Assembly: GCF_039645965.1 (NCBI RefSeq)
Contig: NZ_CP147917.1
Span: 558,001-622,000 of the forward strand
Direction: 5' to 3'
From: Sulfurimonas sp. HSL3-2
GTDB lineage: Bacteria > Campylobacterota > Campylobacteria > Campylobacterales > Sulfurimonadaceae
Length of the DNA stretch: 64,000 nt
This document shows, piece after piece, positions 28,061-36,984 of the stretch. A model generated the notes under the pieces. It did no database searches and was not told the origin of the DNA. It was given only the letters and a program-made list of their open reading frames with translations. Positions within the stretch are counted from its first letter, which is position 1. Each line of letters starts with the position of its first letter. Made by a program: the position numbers and the translations under genes.

Positions 28061-30160
28061 TTGAACAGATATTACAGTTATCCGCCTACACTTGAAGGCA
28101 GTGATAATAAACGTGAAGAGATACGCAGATACTTTCATAACAGCTATGATATGTTTGAGAGACTTTTCGATCTTTTAAAAGATGATACGGTTTTCTATAA
28201 ACAATCAGAACCCTCACGCCATCCTATGATATTTTACTTCGGTCACACAGCGACCTTCTTTATAAATAAACTCATACTTTCAGGCATCATCAAAAATCGG
28301 GTCAATCCTGAGTTTGAGTCGATCTTTGCGATCGGTGTGGACGAGATGGTATGGGACGATCTGGAAAGCTCGCATTACAGATGGCCTAAAGTAGAAGAGG
28401 TCAGAGCGTACAGGGCTAAGGTCAGAGAGATTGTTGATGAACTTATATCGACACTTCCATTGTCCCTGCCTATAAAATGGGATGATCCTTTTTGGATCAT
28501 CCTTATGGGGATCGAACATGAACGCATCCATATAGAGACATCTTCGGTACTGCATAGACAGATGCCTATAGAGTATATAAAAGAGGTCGAAGAGTTTGAT
28601 ATCTTCGAAGATGCAAAAAGCAGTTACCCGCAAAATGTGATGGTCGGTATAAGCGGCAACACACTGACTCTTGGAAAAGATTTTGATCATCATCTTTACG
28701 GATGGGATAACGAATACGGAACCCTTACATGTAAGGTCGATGATTTTAAAGTCTCAAAGTTTTTGGTAAGCAACGGCGAGTTCTTGGAGTTTGTAGAAAA
28801 CGGCGGTTATGAGGATGCGACCCTTTGGGATGAAGAGGGTCTGAGATTTCTACAGATCAAAGGTGCCAAGTATCCTGCTTTTTGGATCAAAGAGGGCGAT
28901 GAGTTGAAGTACAGGACGCTAAGCCGTGTCATAGAGATGCCTAAAAACTGGCCTGTCGATGTCAATGCCCTTGAAGCGCAGGCGTACTGCAGGTATATTT
29001 CAAGACGCGACGGTGTAACATACTCGCTTCCTAGCGAAGCACAGTGGTATAGACTCTATGAGTATGCTGATCTGAAAGATGTGCCGGATCTTGATGACAA
29101 AAAAGCCAATATCAATCTTTCTCATCATCTTTCAGCCTGCAGTGTGGACAGGTTTGCGTTTAAAGATATCTATGACGTCATCGGTAATGTCTGGCAGTGG
29201 ACGGATACGCCGATAGACGGGTTTGAAGGGTTTAAAGTCCATCCTGCATATGATGATTTTTCCACGCCTACTTTTGACACGAAGCACAATATCATAAAAG
29301 GCGGCTCTTTTATCAGTACGGGAAATGAGATAATGAAACATTCCCGTTACGCATTCCGCCGACATTTTTACCAGCATGCAGGCTTTAGATATGTCATAAA
29401 CTCGACACAAACAGAAGAGAAAGAACCTGATATCTATGAAAGTGATGAACTGGTATCTCAATACTGCGAGTTTCAATACGGTGAAGAGCATTTCGGTGTT
29501 AAAAACTTTGCGGTCACATGTGCAAAAAGAGCGGCGCTCTTAGCGGTGAACAAGACAAAAGCACTTGATCTGGGTTGTGCGACCGGACGTGCTTCGTTTG
29601 AACTAGCAGAGCATTTCGATGAGGTAGAGGGAGTCGATTTTTCAGCGAGATTCATCTCCGTTGCGACAAGACTCAAAGATGACGGCTACATTGCGTATCA
29701 TGCAAAAGAGGAGGGTGATCTCTTCCGTTTAAAAAGAGTCACCATAGAGGATCTTGGATATGATCACATCAAAGAGAAAGTGATGTTCTGGCAGGGAGAC
29801 GCCTGTAACCTCAAACCGAACCTTCACTCTTACGATCTGGTGATGGCGACGAATCTGATCGACAGGCTTTACAACCCAAGACTCTTTTTAGACACGATAG
29901 ACACCAGACTGAACAAAGACGGTGTTCTTGTCCTGACATCGCCGTATACATGGCAGGAAAGTTCGACTGAAAAAGAGTTTTGGCTTGGCGGATACAAAGA
30001 TGAAGAGGGCAATGAGATAAGAACGATCGATAATCTTAAAAAAATACTAGAAGATAGATTTGAGCTTATATACCTGGAAGATATCCCTTTTGTCATACAA
30101 GAGACGGCAAGAAAGTATCAGCACACGATCTCGCAGATGAGTGTATGGAAAAAAAGATGA
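28061..30160 (+). CDS. ovoA: 5-Histidylcysteine sulfoxide synthase / ovothiol methyltransferase OvoA
   Basis: A 699-residue ovothiol A biosynthesis enzyme. The N-terminal DinB-like domain carries the iron-binding HERIHIE motif (about 152-158). A formylglycine-generating-enzyme-like sulfatase-modifying domain (about 210-450) ends with GNVWQW and RRHFYQHAGFRYV. A C-terminal SAM methyltransferase has LDLGCATGR (about 501-509), and the tail ends in a KYQHTISQMSVW pattern typical of OvoA. Together they join cysteine to histidine C5 and methylate the product. The start is TTG at 28061. EgtB (ergothioneine) lacks the C-terminal methyltransferase, so OvoA fits better. Confidence 0.92.
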   Translation: MNRYYSYPPTLEGSDNKREEIRRYFHNSYDMFERLFDLLKDDTVFYKQSEPSRHPMIFYFGHTATFFINKLILSGIIKNRVNPEFESIFAIGVDEMVWDDLESSHYRWPKVEEVRAYRAKVREIVDELISTLPLSLPIKWDDPFWIILMGIEHERIHIETSSVLHRQMPIEYIKEVEEFDIFEDAKSSYPQNVMVGISGNTLTLGKDFDHHLYGWDNEYGTLTCKVDDFKVSKFLVSNGEFLEFVENGGYEDATLWDEEGLRFLQIKGAKYPAFWIKEGDELKYRTLSRVIEMPKNWPVDVNALEAQAYCRYISRRDGVTYSLPSEAQWYRLYEYADLKDVPDLDDKKANINLSHHLSACSVDRFAFKDIYDVIGNVWQWTDTPIDGFEGFKVHPAYDDFSTPTFDTKHNIIKGGSFISTGNEIMKHSRYAFRRHFYQHAGFRYVINSTQTEEKEPDIYESDELVSQYCEFQYGEEHFGVKNFAVTCAKRAALLAVNKTKALDLGCATGRASFELAEHFDEVEGVDFSARFISVATRLKDDGYIAYHAKEEGDLFRLKRVTIEDLGYDHIKEKVMFWQGDACNLKPNLHSYDLVMATNLIDRLYNPRLFLDTIDTRLNKDGVLVLTSPYTWQESSTEKEFWLGGYKDEEGNEIRTIDNLKKILEDRFELIYLEDIPFVIQETARKYQHTISQMSVWKKR
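28723..28736. repeat. 14-bp palindrome with TTACATGTAA (in ovoA)
   Basis: CCTTACATGTAAGG inside ovoA, reading ctt aca tgt aag (Leu-Thr-Cys-Lys). This frame differs from the Leu-His-Val frame used at most other sites. Confidence 0.85.
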
Positions 30161-31335
30161 AGTATGATTTTTCTACATCGGCAAAACGGGAAAACAGCAA
30201 TGCAGAGAAATACACTTTAAGAGAGAAGCTTTTCGGTAAAAACGACGTGCTGCCTATGTGGGTGGCTGATATGGACATAGATACGCCGCCTTTTATAATA
30301 GAAGCTTTGAAAAAAAGACTGGAACACCCGAACTTCGGATATGAAGAGATGCCCTCATCTGTTTATCAGGCGCAGATAGAATGGATGAAAAGACATCACG
30401 GCATCACATTTGAAGAGAAAGAACTTCTTTACTCCCACTCGGTCGTTGCGAGCATCAATGCAGCCATTGAAGCCTTCAGTGAAGAGGGTGAGAAGGTCAT
30501 CGTCCAAACACCCGTTTATCCGCCGTTTTTTAAAAGCGTGACACACCATAACAGAAAGGTGCTGTTCAATCCTCTTAAAAGAGATGAGAGGGGAAGATAT
30601 ACTTTTGATGTAGAAGACCTGATCTCAAAGATCGACAAAGAGACAAAGCTTCTGCTTCTGTGCTCGCCTCACAATCCCGTAGGTCGTGTTTGGAAAAAAG
30701 AGGAGCTTGAAAGGATCGCAGAGGTCTGTTTAGAGCATAATGTAGTCGTCTTTGCCGATGAGATACACAGCGACTTGGTCTATGCACCCAATAAGCATAT
30801 TCCCTTTGCAGGCTTAAGCGATGAGGTGAGAGATATCACTGTTACGGCGTTGGGTGTCGGAAAGACATTTAATCTTGCGGGTTTCGCCATCAGTACCGTT
30901 GCGATCTCAAATGAACTTTTGCGCCAAAAGTTTAAAAAAGTGTATGATAATATACATTTTGCACAGGGGACTACGCTCGGGCATGTGGCTATGCAGAGTG
31001 CTTATACAGACGGTAATGAGTGGCTTGAAGAGTTAAAAATCCATCTGCTGAAAAATAGTACGATGTTAATGGATATTTGCAAGAAATATAATGATAAAAT
31101 TTCGTATATCCAACCTGAAGGCACATATCTGGCATGGCTTGATTGTTCTAAAATGGGGTTTGGCGATAAAGAGCTGAGAGATTTTTTTATAAACAGAGCC
31201 GGACTGGGGCTTTCTCCGGGGATCTCGTTTTCAAAAGAGGGAAGCGGATTCATGCGGTTGAATTTTGCTGTATCGACACAGATCATGAAACAGGCTATGG
31301 ATCAATTGGATAAGGCATTGGGAGCAATGAAATGA
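30145..31335 (+). CDS. ovoB: PLP beta-lyase OvoB (MalY/PatB family)
   Basis: A 396-residue fold-type I PLP enzyme of the MalY/PatB C-S lyase family. It has PMWVADMDI near the N-terminus, SPHNPVGRVW, and the Schiff-base lysine in GVGKTFNLAG (about K240). Overlapping ovoA by 16 bp, it is very likely OvoB, which cleaves the 5-histidylcysteine sulfoxide to 5-thiohistidine before methylation. A cystathionine beta-lyase role is the fallback if the neighbour were ignored. A second ATG at 30157 is an equally possible start. Confidence 0.85.
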   Translation: MEKKMKYDFSTSAKRENSNAEKYTLREKLFGKNDVLPMWVADMDIDTPPFIIEALKKRLEHPNFGYEEMPSSVYQAQIEWMKRHHGITFEEKELLYSHSVVASINAAIEAFSEEGEKVIVQTPVYPPFFKSVTHHNRKVLFNPLKRDERGRYTFDVEDLISKIDKETKLLLLCSPHNPVGRVWKKEELERIAEVCLEHNVVVFADEIHSDLVYAPNKHIPFAGLSDEVRDITVTALGVGKTFNLAGFAISTVAISNELLRQKFKKVYDNIHFAQGTTLGHVAMQSAYTDGNEWLEELKIHLLKNSTMLMDICKKYNDKISYIQPEGTYLAWLDCSKMGFGDKELRDFFINRAGLGLSPGISFSKEGSGFMRLNFAVSTQIMKQAMDQLDKALGAMK

Positions 31336-31574
31336 TAGAAATAAATTGGGAAGAGTTTAAGCTGCATAAGCAGGCAAAGTTTTTAAAAGAGAATGATAAA
31401 GACAACTTTGATATCTTGATAGATTTTTTAAGAAGCTACTACAAGATAACAAGTGTGAATGAGATATTTGACACGATAAGTCAGGACGAAGTCGGTAAGC
31501 TGATGCTGCAAAAAAGAGAGCTGACGGATATTGAGCCTTTTGAGAAATATCTCTATAAAGATATAAAGTTTTAA
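31332..31574 (+). CDS. Small cytoplasmic protein of unknown function in the ovothiol operon
   Basis: An 80-residue, charged, helical protein without signal peptide, cysteines or motifs I recognise. Its ATG overlaps the ovoB stop by 4 bp and its TAA shares one base with the ATG of the flavin-binding-like gene downstream, so it is clearly part of this operon. It might assist ovothiol metabolism, but that is only context. Confidence 0.7.
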   Translation: MIEINWEEFKLHKQAKFLKENDKDNFDILIDFLRSYYKITSVNEIFDTISQDEVGKLMLQKRELTDIEPFEKYLYKDIKF

Positions 31575-31987
31575 TGGATAAAAATTTAGAGAAGATCATC
31601 TCTTTTTTGGATGAACACCATACGCTCTCTCTTGCTACATGTAAGGATCACGAACCATCTTCATGCACACTCTTTTATGCTTACGATAAAGAGCAGAACA
31701 GCTTTATCGTTGCGTCTGACATAAAGACAGAACATATTCAAAATGTTTTAACAAATACAAAAGTATCAGGGACCGTGCATCTTGAAACCGACGTTGTGGG
31801 AAAGATACAAGGTGTTCAGTTTAAAGGTGAGATGCTTCCATGTAAAGATGAGAAAAAGATCTACTTGAAACGATTTCCTTACGCTTTGGCTATGAATCCT
31901 ACGCTTTGGCGTATCAAGGTAGACTTTTTTAAGATGACGGATAATAAGCTTGGGTTTGGAAAGAAACTTATTTGGGAGCGGGAGTAG
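31574..31987 (+). CDS. PNPOx-like split-barrel (YhbP/UPF0306-type) flavin-binding protein
   Basis: A 137-residue small split-barrel protein of the pyridoxamine-5-phosphate-oxidase-like superfamily. LSLATCKDHEPSSCTLFYAYD (about 18-38) and SGTVHLETDVVGKIQGVQFKGE (about 63-84) give the flavin-barrel strands. The family includes flavin- and haem-binding reductases, not only PdxH. As last gene of the ovothiol operon it could be involved in reducing ovothiol disulfide or another thiol process (speculative). Its 3' end overlaps the opposite-strand four-Cys gene by 20 bp. Confidence 0.75.
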   Translation: MDKNLEKIISFLDEHHTLSLATCKDHEPSSCTLFYAYDKEQNSFIVASDIKTEHIQNVLTNTKVSGTVHLETDVVGKIQGVQFKGEMLPCKDEKKIYLKRFPYALAMNPTLWRIKVDFFKMTDNKLGFGKKLIWERE

Positions 31988-32147
31988 GTTTTAGGGTGAA
32001 AAACGAGCAATCGGCTCCGCTGCTCTGTTTGACGACTAAAGAGGGTATCATCTTAGACTTGAATCCGTAAGCTTTGCATCCATGCGGCTGCGCAGCATTC
32101 CATGTCACATAATAGTAAGCACATCTACGGCAATTAATACGTTGCAT
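31968..32147 (-). CDS. 59-residue four-cysteine protein (zinc-ribbon-like)
   Basis: A short minus-strand gene from ATG 32145-32147 to TAA 31968-31970. The protein begins MQRINCRRCAYYYVTWNA and contains four cysteines at residues 6, 9, 24 and 47 with CxxC spacing, a GCKAYGFKSK core and SSGADC near the end. The Cys pattern suggests a small zinc-binding fold; no enzymatic motif is visible. I have the impression of similar short proteins in many Proteobacteria carrying misleading names, but I cannot check. Reading frame, codon use and a purine-rich GAGAAGATGAT stretch before the ATG support a real gene. Confidence 0.65.
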   Translation of the reverse strand: MQRINCRRCAYYYVTWNAAQPHGCKAYGFKSKMIPSLVVKQSSGADCSFFTLKPTPAPK

Positions 32148-32259
32148 ACGATCATCTTCTCTTTTTACAAAATTTTATCATATAAAAAATAATAAACCCT
32201 AGGTAATAATCTTTTTATTAATAAGTCAGTAGAATACAACAATAGTTTTTTAAAGGTTA

Positions 32260-32949
32260 ATGATGGATAAGATATTAATGATGCTACAACTGCAACAGCA
32301 GTTAAACGACTCTACAAACGGTGAAAACTGGACGGAAGGTCTTACAAAAAACGGTAAAGAGATAAACTGGAAAAGATGTATCTATATGGAGTGTGCCGAG
32401 ATGATCGACAGCTTTTCATGGAAGCACTGGAAAAACATATCACAAGAGCCTGATTGGGACAACCTGAAGATCGAAGTCGTTGACGTATGGCATTTTATTA
32501 TGAGTCTTGCTATCGAAGAGTATGCAAAGAACATGCGCGGTCAACTAGAAGACCTGGCACAGCAGCTCTCAGAAGTCCCATCTTACCAAATAGTGAAAAA
32601 CCCCAATGATTCGTTTGCCACGCAAAAAGAGATAATTGAAAAAGTAGAACTTTTGATGATAGACGCGCTAAATCGTAAAAGTCTGGATATCTCAAATATG
32701 GCAAACGACTTTTTTGAATTAGTCGTGATGAGCGGACTTGATATCACGACTCTGTACCGTTTATATGTCGGAAAAAATATACTTAACCAGTTCCGCCAAG
32801 ATCACGGATACAAAGAGGGTACATATATAAAAAATTGGAACGGCGTGGAAGATAATGTTATAATGAAACGTATCTGGGAAGAAAACGGCGATATACAGCC
32901 CGCAGTTCTATATAAAAAGATGCAGGAAGTTTATGATAAGTTAGCATAG
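32260..32949 (+). CDS. dut: dUTP diphosphatase, dimeric type
   Basis: An all-alpha NTP pyrophosphatase (MazG-like fold) of 229 residues that converts dUTP to dUMP. Metal-binding motifs ECAEMIDS (about 43-50) and EVVDVWHF (about 71-78) match the dimeric Campylobacter-type dUTPase, which is unrelated to the trimeric beta-fold enzyme. A WKHWK segment near the nucleotide pocket supports this. It stands alone between two intergenic gaps (112 and 97 bp). Confidence 0.9.
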   Translation: MMDKILMMLQLQQQLNDSTNGENWTEGLTKNGKEINWKRCIYMECAEMIDSFSWKHWKNISQEPDWDNLKIEVVDVWHFIMSLAIEEYAKNMRGQLEDLAQQLSEVPSYQIVKNPNDSFATQKEIIEKVELLMIDALNRKSLDISNMANDFFELVVMSGLDITTLYRLYVGKNILNQFRQDHGYKEGTYIKNWNGVEDNVIMKRIWEENGDIQPAVLYKKMQEVYDKLA

Positions 32950-33046
32950 AGACGAATGATCTTTTTGGACTTATAGACACAACATAAATGACTAAATAGC
33001 AGATGAGCAAGTTTATCTGTTATGAGAAACAAAGATAGGTGATAGT

Positions 33047-34279
33047 ATGGAAAATTTTTTAAAAGAGGCAAAACAATCAAGTAGAGTTCTGAACGAACTA
33101 AGCGGAGCAGATAAGAACAGGATTTTGCGTGAGATGGCTAATTCTCTTCGTTCAAATACGATGAATATTATCGAGGCCAATGCTCTTGATATGAAAGATG
33201 CGGATGCAAACGATCTTTCATCTGCTCTGAAAGACAGACTTTATCTTGATGAAAAACGTATCGAAGCGATGGCTGTTGCCGTTGAGGAGATAGCAGCTTT
33301 AAAAGAGCCTGTCGGGCGCATACTTGACGGATGGGTGACAGAAGACGGTCTTAAAATAGAGAAGGTCTCGATCCCTATCGGTGTTATCGGGATCATCTAT
33401 GAATCACGTCCAAACGTCACAAGCGATACGGCAGCACTTTGTTTTAAAAGTTCCAATGTCTGTGTATTAAAAGGCGGGAAAGAAGCAGAAAACTCTAACG
33501 TCGCTATTGCTGAAGCATTAAGAGGGGTGTTAGAAAAGAACAACCTTCCAAAATCGATGATCTCTCTTCTGCCTGATTCTTCACGTGAAGGTGTGGCAAA
33601 ACTGATCAAGATGGATAAGTATGTCGATCTTATCGTTCCTCGCGGCGGCGAAGGACTGATCCGTTATGTAAGCGATAATGCTACAGTCCCAGTCGTAAAA
33701 CACGATAAAGGACAGTGCCATACTTATATCGATAAAGAGGCAGATATAGATAATGCCATCGATATAGCTATAAATGCAAAAGTACAGCGTCCGGGTGTGT
33801 GTAATGCGATGGAGACTCTTTTAGTCGACAAGGCAATAGCAAAAGATACTCTGCCAAGACTTAAAGAGGCTTTTGATGAAGCAGGGACATCACTTAAAGG
33901 ATGTACTTCGACTCAAGAGATCATCACCGTGACACATGCGACAGATGAGGATTTTGATACTGAGTATCTGGCGAATATATTAAATATAAAAGTAGTCGAC
34001 GGGGTAGAAGGTGCGATCGAACATATCGTAAGATTCGGTTCTGGACACTCTGAAGCTATCATCACACAAAACGTCACGACCGCAGAGAAGTTCTTAAACT
34101 CTATCGATGCAGCAGCGGTATATCTAAATGCCTCTACTAGATTCACTGACGGCGGAGCTTTCGGTTTTGGTGCCGAGGTCGGTATCAGTACAAATAAACT
34201 GCATGCCCGCGGACCGATGGGCATCGAAGGTCTAACGACATACAAATACAAGATATACGGAAGCGGTCAGATACGTTGA
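33047..34279 (+). CDS. proA: Glutamate-5-semialdehyde dehydrogenase
   Basis: Second step of proline synthesis, NADPH-dependent reduction of glutamyl-5-phosphate. The 410-residue aldehyde-dehydrogenase-fold protein has the IYESRPNVT segment (about 124-132), SDTAALCFKSSN, and the nucleophile Cys in RPGVCNAMETLL (about C252). ProB is not adjacent. Its stop codon overlaps the start of the next gene (TTGA). Confidence 0.95.
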   Translation: MENFLKEAKQSSRVLNELSGADKNRILREMANSLRSNTMNIIEANALDMKDADANDLSSALKDRLYLDEKRIEAMAVAVEEIAALKEPVGRILDGWVTEDGLKIEKVSIPIGVIGIIYESRPNVTSDTAALCFKSSNVCVLKGGKEAENSNVAIAEALRGVLEKNNLPKSMISLLPDSSREGVAKLIKMDKYVDLIVPRGGEGLIRYVSDNATVPVVKHDKGQCHTYIDKEADIDNAIDIAINAKVQRPGVCNAMETLLVDKAIAKDTLPRLKEAFDEAGTSLKGCTSTQEIITVTHATDEDFDTEYLANILNIKVVDGVEGAIEHIVRFGSGHSEAIITQNVTTAEKFLNSIDAAAVYLNASTRFTDGGAFGFGAEVGISTNKLHARGPMGIEGLTTYKYKIYGSGQIR

Positions 34280-34851
34280 AAGAACAAGTGTTACATGTAA
34301 AGGATCTGACTTTCGGATACAGCAAAGATAAACAGCTTTATAATGATTTTTCTTTATCTTTACATGTAGGCGAGATAAAGGCGATCGTAGGAGAGAGCGG
34401 GGCAGGAAAGTCCACTCTTTTTGAGCTGATCCTCGGAAATCTAAAGCCTTATCATGGAGAGATCACAGCTATGCGTGTCTCACAGGTGTTTCAAGACCCC
34501 TACAGCTCTTTTCATCCAAGTTATAAGATCATTGACCAGATAAAAGATGTAGCAGATACAGAGGGGATCCAGGTATATTTAGACACGATGAACCTAGAGA
34601 TGATGCAGCTGCAAAAACTTCCGCATGAGCTTTCAGGCGGACAGCTTCAGCGTGCTTCGATAGTAAGAGCACTTTTGATGAAGCCAAAACTTCTGCTTTT
34701 GGATGAGCCGACGTCGGCGCTTGATAATGTGATCCAGTTAGATGTCATGAAGATGCTTTTAACACAGCTGCCAAATATGGGGATGCTTTTGATCACTCAC
34801 GAGCTTGAACTGGCTTCGTGGTGTGCAGATGAGGTCATAAAGATCAGTTAG
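34276..34851 (+). CDS. Orphan ABC transporter ATPase (oligopeptide/nickel-type, short)
   Basis: A 191-residue ATP-binding cassette, start TTG 34276 overlapping the proA stop by 4 bp. It has Walker A GESGAGKST (about 38-46), Q-loop QDPYSSFHP, signature ELSGGQLQRASI, Walker B LLLLDEPTSALD and the H-loop THE. The PYSSFHP element after the Q-loop is typical of Dpp/Opp/Nik ATPases, but the usual C-terminal oligopeptide extension (about 100 residues) is absent and no permease or binding protein gene is nearby. Its partner is unknown. The 3' end overlaps crcB by 8 bp. Confidence 0.82.
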   Translation: MKEQVLHVKDLTFGYSKDKQLYNDFSLSLHVGEIKAIVGESGAGKSTLFELILGNLKPYHGEITAMRVSQVFQDPYSSFHPSYKIIDQIKDVADTEGIQVYLDTMNLEMMQLQKLPHELSGGQLQRASIVRALLMKPKLLLLDEPTSALDNVIQLDVMKMLLTQLPNMGMLLITHELELASWCADEVIKIS

Positions 34852-35242
34852 CAGTGTGTATGAAATACTTTGCTAAGTAGAATCCCCCGCCTGCCATAAA
34901 GACTGTACCAACAGCATTAAGTCCCATATTTATAAGTGCCAGACCGATACTCCCACCCTCTAAAAGCATAAAACTCTCTATCGCAAATGTAGAGTAGGTC
35001 GTAAGCGCTCCGAGTATCCCTGTTGAAAGAAAACTCTTTACATGTAAAGAAAAAAATGTGGTGTACATAAAGTAAGCCACAAGAATGCCCATAATGAAAC
35101 TTCCTATGAGGTTTACGCCAAGTGTCCCGTAAGGCAGATCGTGAGGCACTCTGTGAGAGATGACTCCGTTTAGATATGAACGCAGGACAGCTCCGATAAA
35201 GCCGCCGCTACCTATTGCCAGTATTGTTTGCCAACTCATCAT
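34844..35242 (-). CDS. crcB: Fluoride ion channel CrcB/Fluc
   Basis: A 132-residue inner-membrane protein with four transmembrane helices, GSGGFIGAVLRSYLNG at the N-terminus, GTLGVNLIGSFIMG (about 42-55) and FLSTGILGALTTYSTFAIE (about 70-88). These are Fluc hallmarks, including the TxS/T and Phe residues lining the pore. It forms dimers that export fluoride. The gene overlaps plsC by 35 bp and ends the ctpA-to-crcB minus-strand run. No fluoride riboswitch is visible upstream. Confidence 0.93.
   Translation of the reverse strand: MMSWQTILAIGSGGFIGAVLRSYLNGVISHRVPHDLPYGTLGVNLIGSFIMGILVAYFMYTTFFSLHVKSFLSTGILGALTTYSTFAIESFMLLEGGSIGLALINMGLNAVGTVFMAGGGFYLAKYFIHTAN
35036..35049. repeat. 14-bp palindrome with TTACATGTAA (in crcB)
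   Basis: CTTTACATGTAAAG inside crcB, encoding Leu-His-Val-Lys on the minus strand. Confidence 0.85.
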
Positions 35243-35906
35243 CGTACACCTTTTGCATCTTAGTTCTTAGATCATTCAGCCACTCAGGATCATTTTTATC
35301 AGCTACAAACGAATCTAAAAATATCGCTTTGATCTTCTTTGGCCTGTAGTAATACTTTTTTATATTGTAGCACGATGATGTCGCGATAAAGACCACAGGC
35401 TGAACGCGTAGTGCATATTTATCAGCTACTATCTTTGCGCCGGGCTTAAACTTGAGCATCTTCCCTGCTGTCGTCCTTGTGCCTTCAGGAAAGATCGTTA
35501 TTACCCTTCCTTTGTCAAGTCTGTCTTTACTTGCTTTTAGAAGTTTGACAAGTGAGCTTTTACTTTCGCGTTCTATGGGAATATCTTCAGGAAGACGAAG
35601 TGTAAGTCCGAAAAACGGTATGTCAAAAAGTTCTTTTTTTGCTACCCACGCCAGATCTCTTGGGCTTAACAGCTCCATTAAGGCGATATCGAGGTCACTT
35701 TGATGGTTGATAAGAAACATCTGAGCCTGCGGATCCTCTTTACCGACTTTTTCATAAGACCAAAACGTAAAAAGTTGTATAAATCTTGAAGCTATCTTTT
35801 GAGCTTTTGGTTTTGGAACAAGTTTAAATATCGCTATCATCAATGCCATAGCGGTAAATATTATGAAAGTGGCGTATGCCCAACTAATTCGAGCAAATAT
35901 CTTCAT
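35208..35906 (-). CDS. plsC: 1-Acyl-sn-glycerol-3-phosphate acyltransferase
   Basis: Makes phosphatidic acid by adding the second acyl chain, at the inner membrane. The 232-residue protein has an N-terminal membrane helix (about 8-30), the catalytic NHQSDLD motif (H68 and D73, the HX4D box) and FPEGTR (about 139-144). It overlaps both crcB (35 bp) and the upstream membrane-protein gene (23 bp), the same order as in Campylobacter. Confidence 0.94.
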   Translation of the reverse strand: MKIFARISWAYATFIIFTAMALMIAIFKLVPKPKAQKIASRFIQLFTFWSYEKVGKEDPQAQMFLINHQSDLDIALMELLSPRDLAWVAKKELFDIPFFGLTLRLPEDIPIERESKSSLVKLLKASKDRLDKGRVITIFPEGTRTTAGKMLKFKPGAKIVADKYALRVQPVVFIATSSCYNIKKYYYRPKKIKAIFLDSFVADKNDPEWLNDLRTKMQKVYDDELANNTGNR

Positions 35907-36984
35907 TACTAACCCATCCGATCTTATTATTATCTAGTTTTATTTTTTTGTATCCCTTTGTAGTACCTTCTACTTCAAGATAGTTCGTTACAGGCAGCTG
36001 TTCAAAGACAGTACCGTTTTTTAATGGAAGCAGATATATATTTGACCCCTCTTTAACACAGATGATCTCCGATGGTCTTATCGAGAAGATGATATATGCC
36101 GCAGGTATCGTCAATACAATAAGATAGATATATTTTTTCTTCCAAACTATCAAGAGCAACAAAACGACAAAAACAGCAGCCGCAGCCATGATCTTTATCT
36201 GCGAGAACTGCTGGTCTTTAGGCCTAAGATCACTTTGCGTCGTGACTCTGTCATCATCTACGACAACAGGAAAAGATATCTTTTTAAATCTTTGCTCTTG
36301 AAGATTGAAATATGAGAATGTAAAGTTCTCGATATCTTTTTTGATGATCGCATAATATGTGACTTTTGGGCTCATAAAGTTATTGTCAAGCGACTCGATA
36401 CCCTGTTTAGCAACGTTGTTTATATGAATATCAGCCAGATCGCTTCTTGAAGCAACAGCGGTAAAAAGGACAATATTATAGTTTTTATTGTAACTGGTGA
36501 TCTTATAGTTTGTTATATTAAAAGAATCAGCAATAATATTTGAAAAATTGTCTTTAGGATTCAGTGTGATGACATTAAGTTCCTGCCCTTTAAGCGTTGT
36601 TGTCGCAGGGTATTCATTACCGTTTGCATCTGTAGCAGTTGCTATAAAGTTTGGTAAAACTGCAGTGCTTTTTTCAGCTTGAAAGTAAAAAGTATCATAA
36701 AAATATTTTCCGACTTTTGTATGGCTTGCAGTCTCATCTATGAGATTGACACCACTGCCGTTTTCAAATGTAAAAGAGATGTTTTGATAGTCTGATTTTG
36801 TAGATAGTGATTTGATTGTGATAGGAAATATTTCGCCGTTGATGACTCTTTGGGGTACAGCATCATAAGACAGATAGATGATCTTTTGGCTTACTACTGT
36901 AGTGTCTTCCGGTTCAAAGATAGTCTCATCTTCGGCATATGAAAAACCGAAGATAAGAAAGATTGCAAGTATAAAGCGTATCAC
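35884..36984 (-). CDS. Membrane-anchored periplasmic protein with C-terminal SH3-like domain
   Basis: A 366-residue envelope protein. There is a signal peptide (about 1-17), a long beta-rich extracytoplasmic region (about 20-265, resembling BatD/oxygen-tolerance-like Ig folds only loosely), then two adjacent membrane helices (about 268-310), and a C-terminal 55-residue domain with VKEGSNIYLLPL and KIGWVSNEDIC, a bacterial SH3-type fold. Function unknown. Between purQ and plsC; this matches the position of a periplasmic protein gene in C. jejuni. The start overlaps the purQ stop by 4 bp. Confidence 0.7.
   Translation of the reverse strand: MIRFILAIFLIFGFSYAEDETIFEPEDTTVVSQKIIYLSYDAVPQRVINGEIFPITIKSLSTKSDYQNISFTFENGSGVNLIDETASHTKVGKYFYDTFYFQAEKSTAVLPNFIATATDANGNEYPATTTLKGQELNVITLNPKDNFSNIIADSFNITNYKITSYNKNYNIVLFTAVASRSDLADIHINNVAKQGIESLDNNFMSPKVTYYAIIKKDIENFTFSYFNLQEQRFKKISFPVVVDDDRVTTQSDLRPKDQQFSQIKIMAAAAVFVVLLLLIVWKKKYIYLIVLTIPAAYIIFSIRPSEIICVKEGSNIYLLPLKNGTVFEQLPVTNYLEVEGTTKGYKKIKLDNNKIGWVSNEDICSN

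Noticed and set aside
28061-30160. EgtB (ergothioneine) instead of OvoA
   Set aside because: The C-terminal methyltransferase domain and OvoA-type tail, plus an adjacent OvoB-like lyase, fit ovothiol synthesis.
34844-35242. Fluoride riboswitch for crcB
   Set aside because: crcB is embedded in overlapping genes with no upstream leader, so there is no room for a riboswitch.
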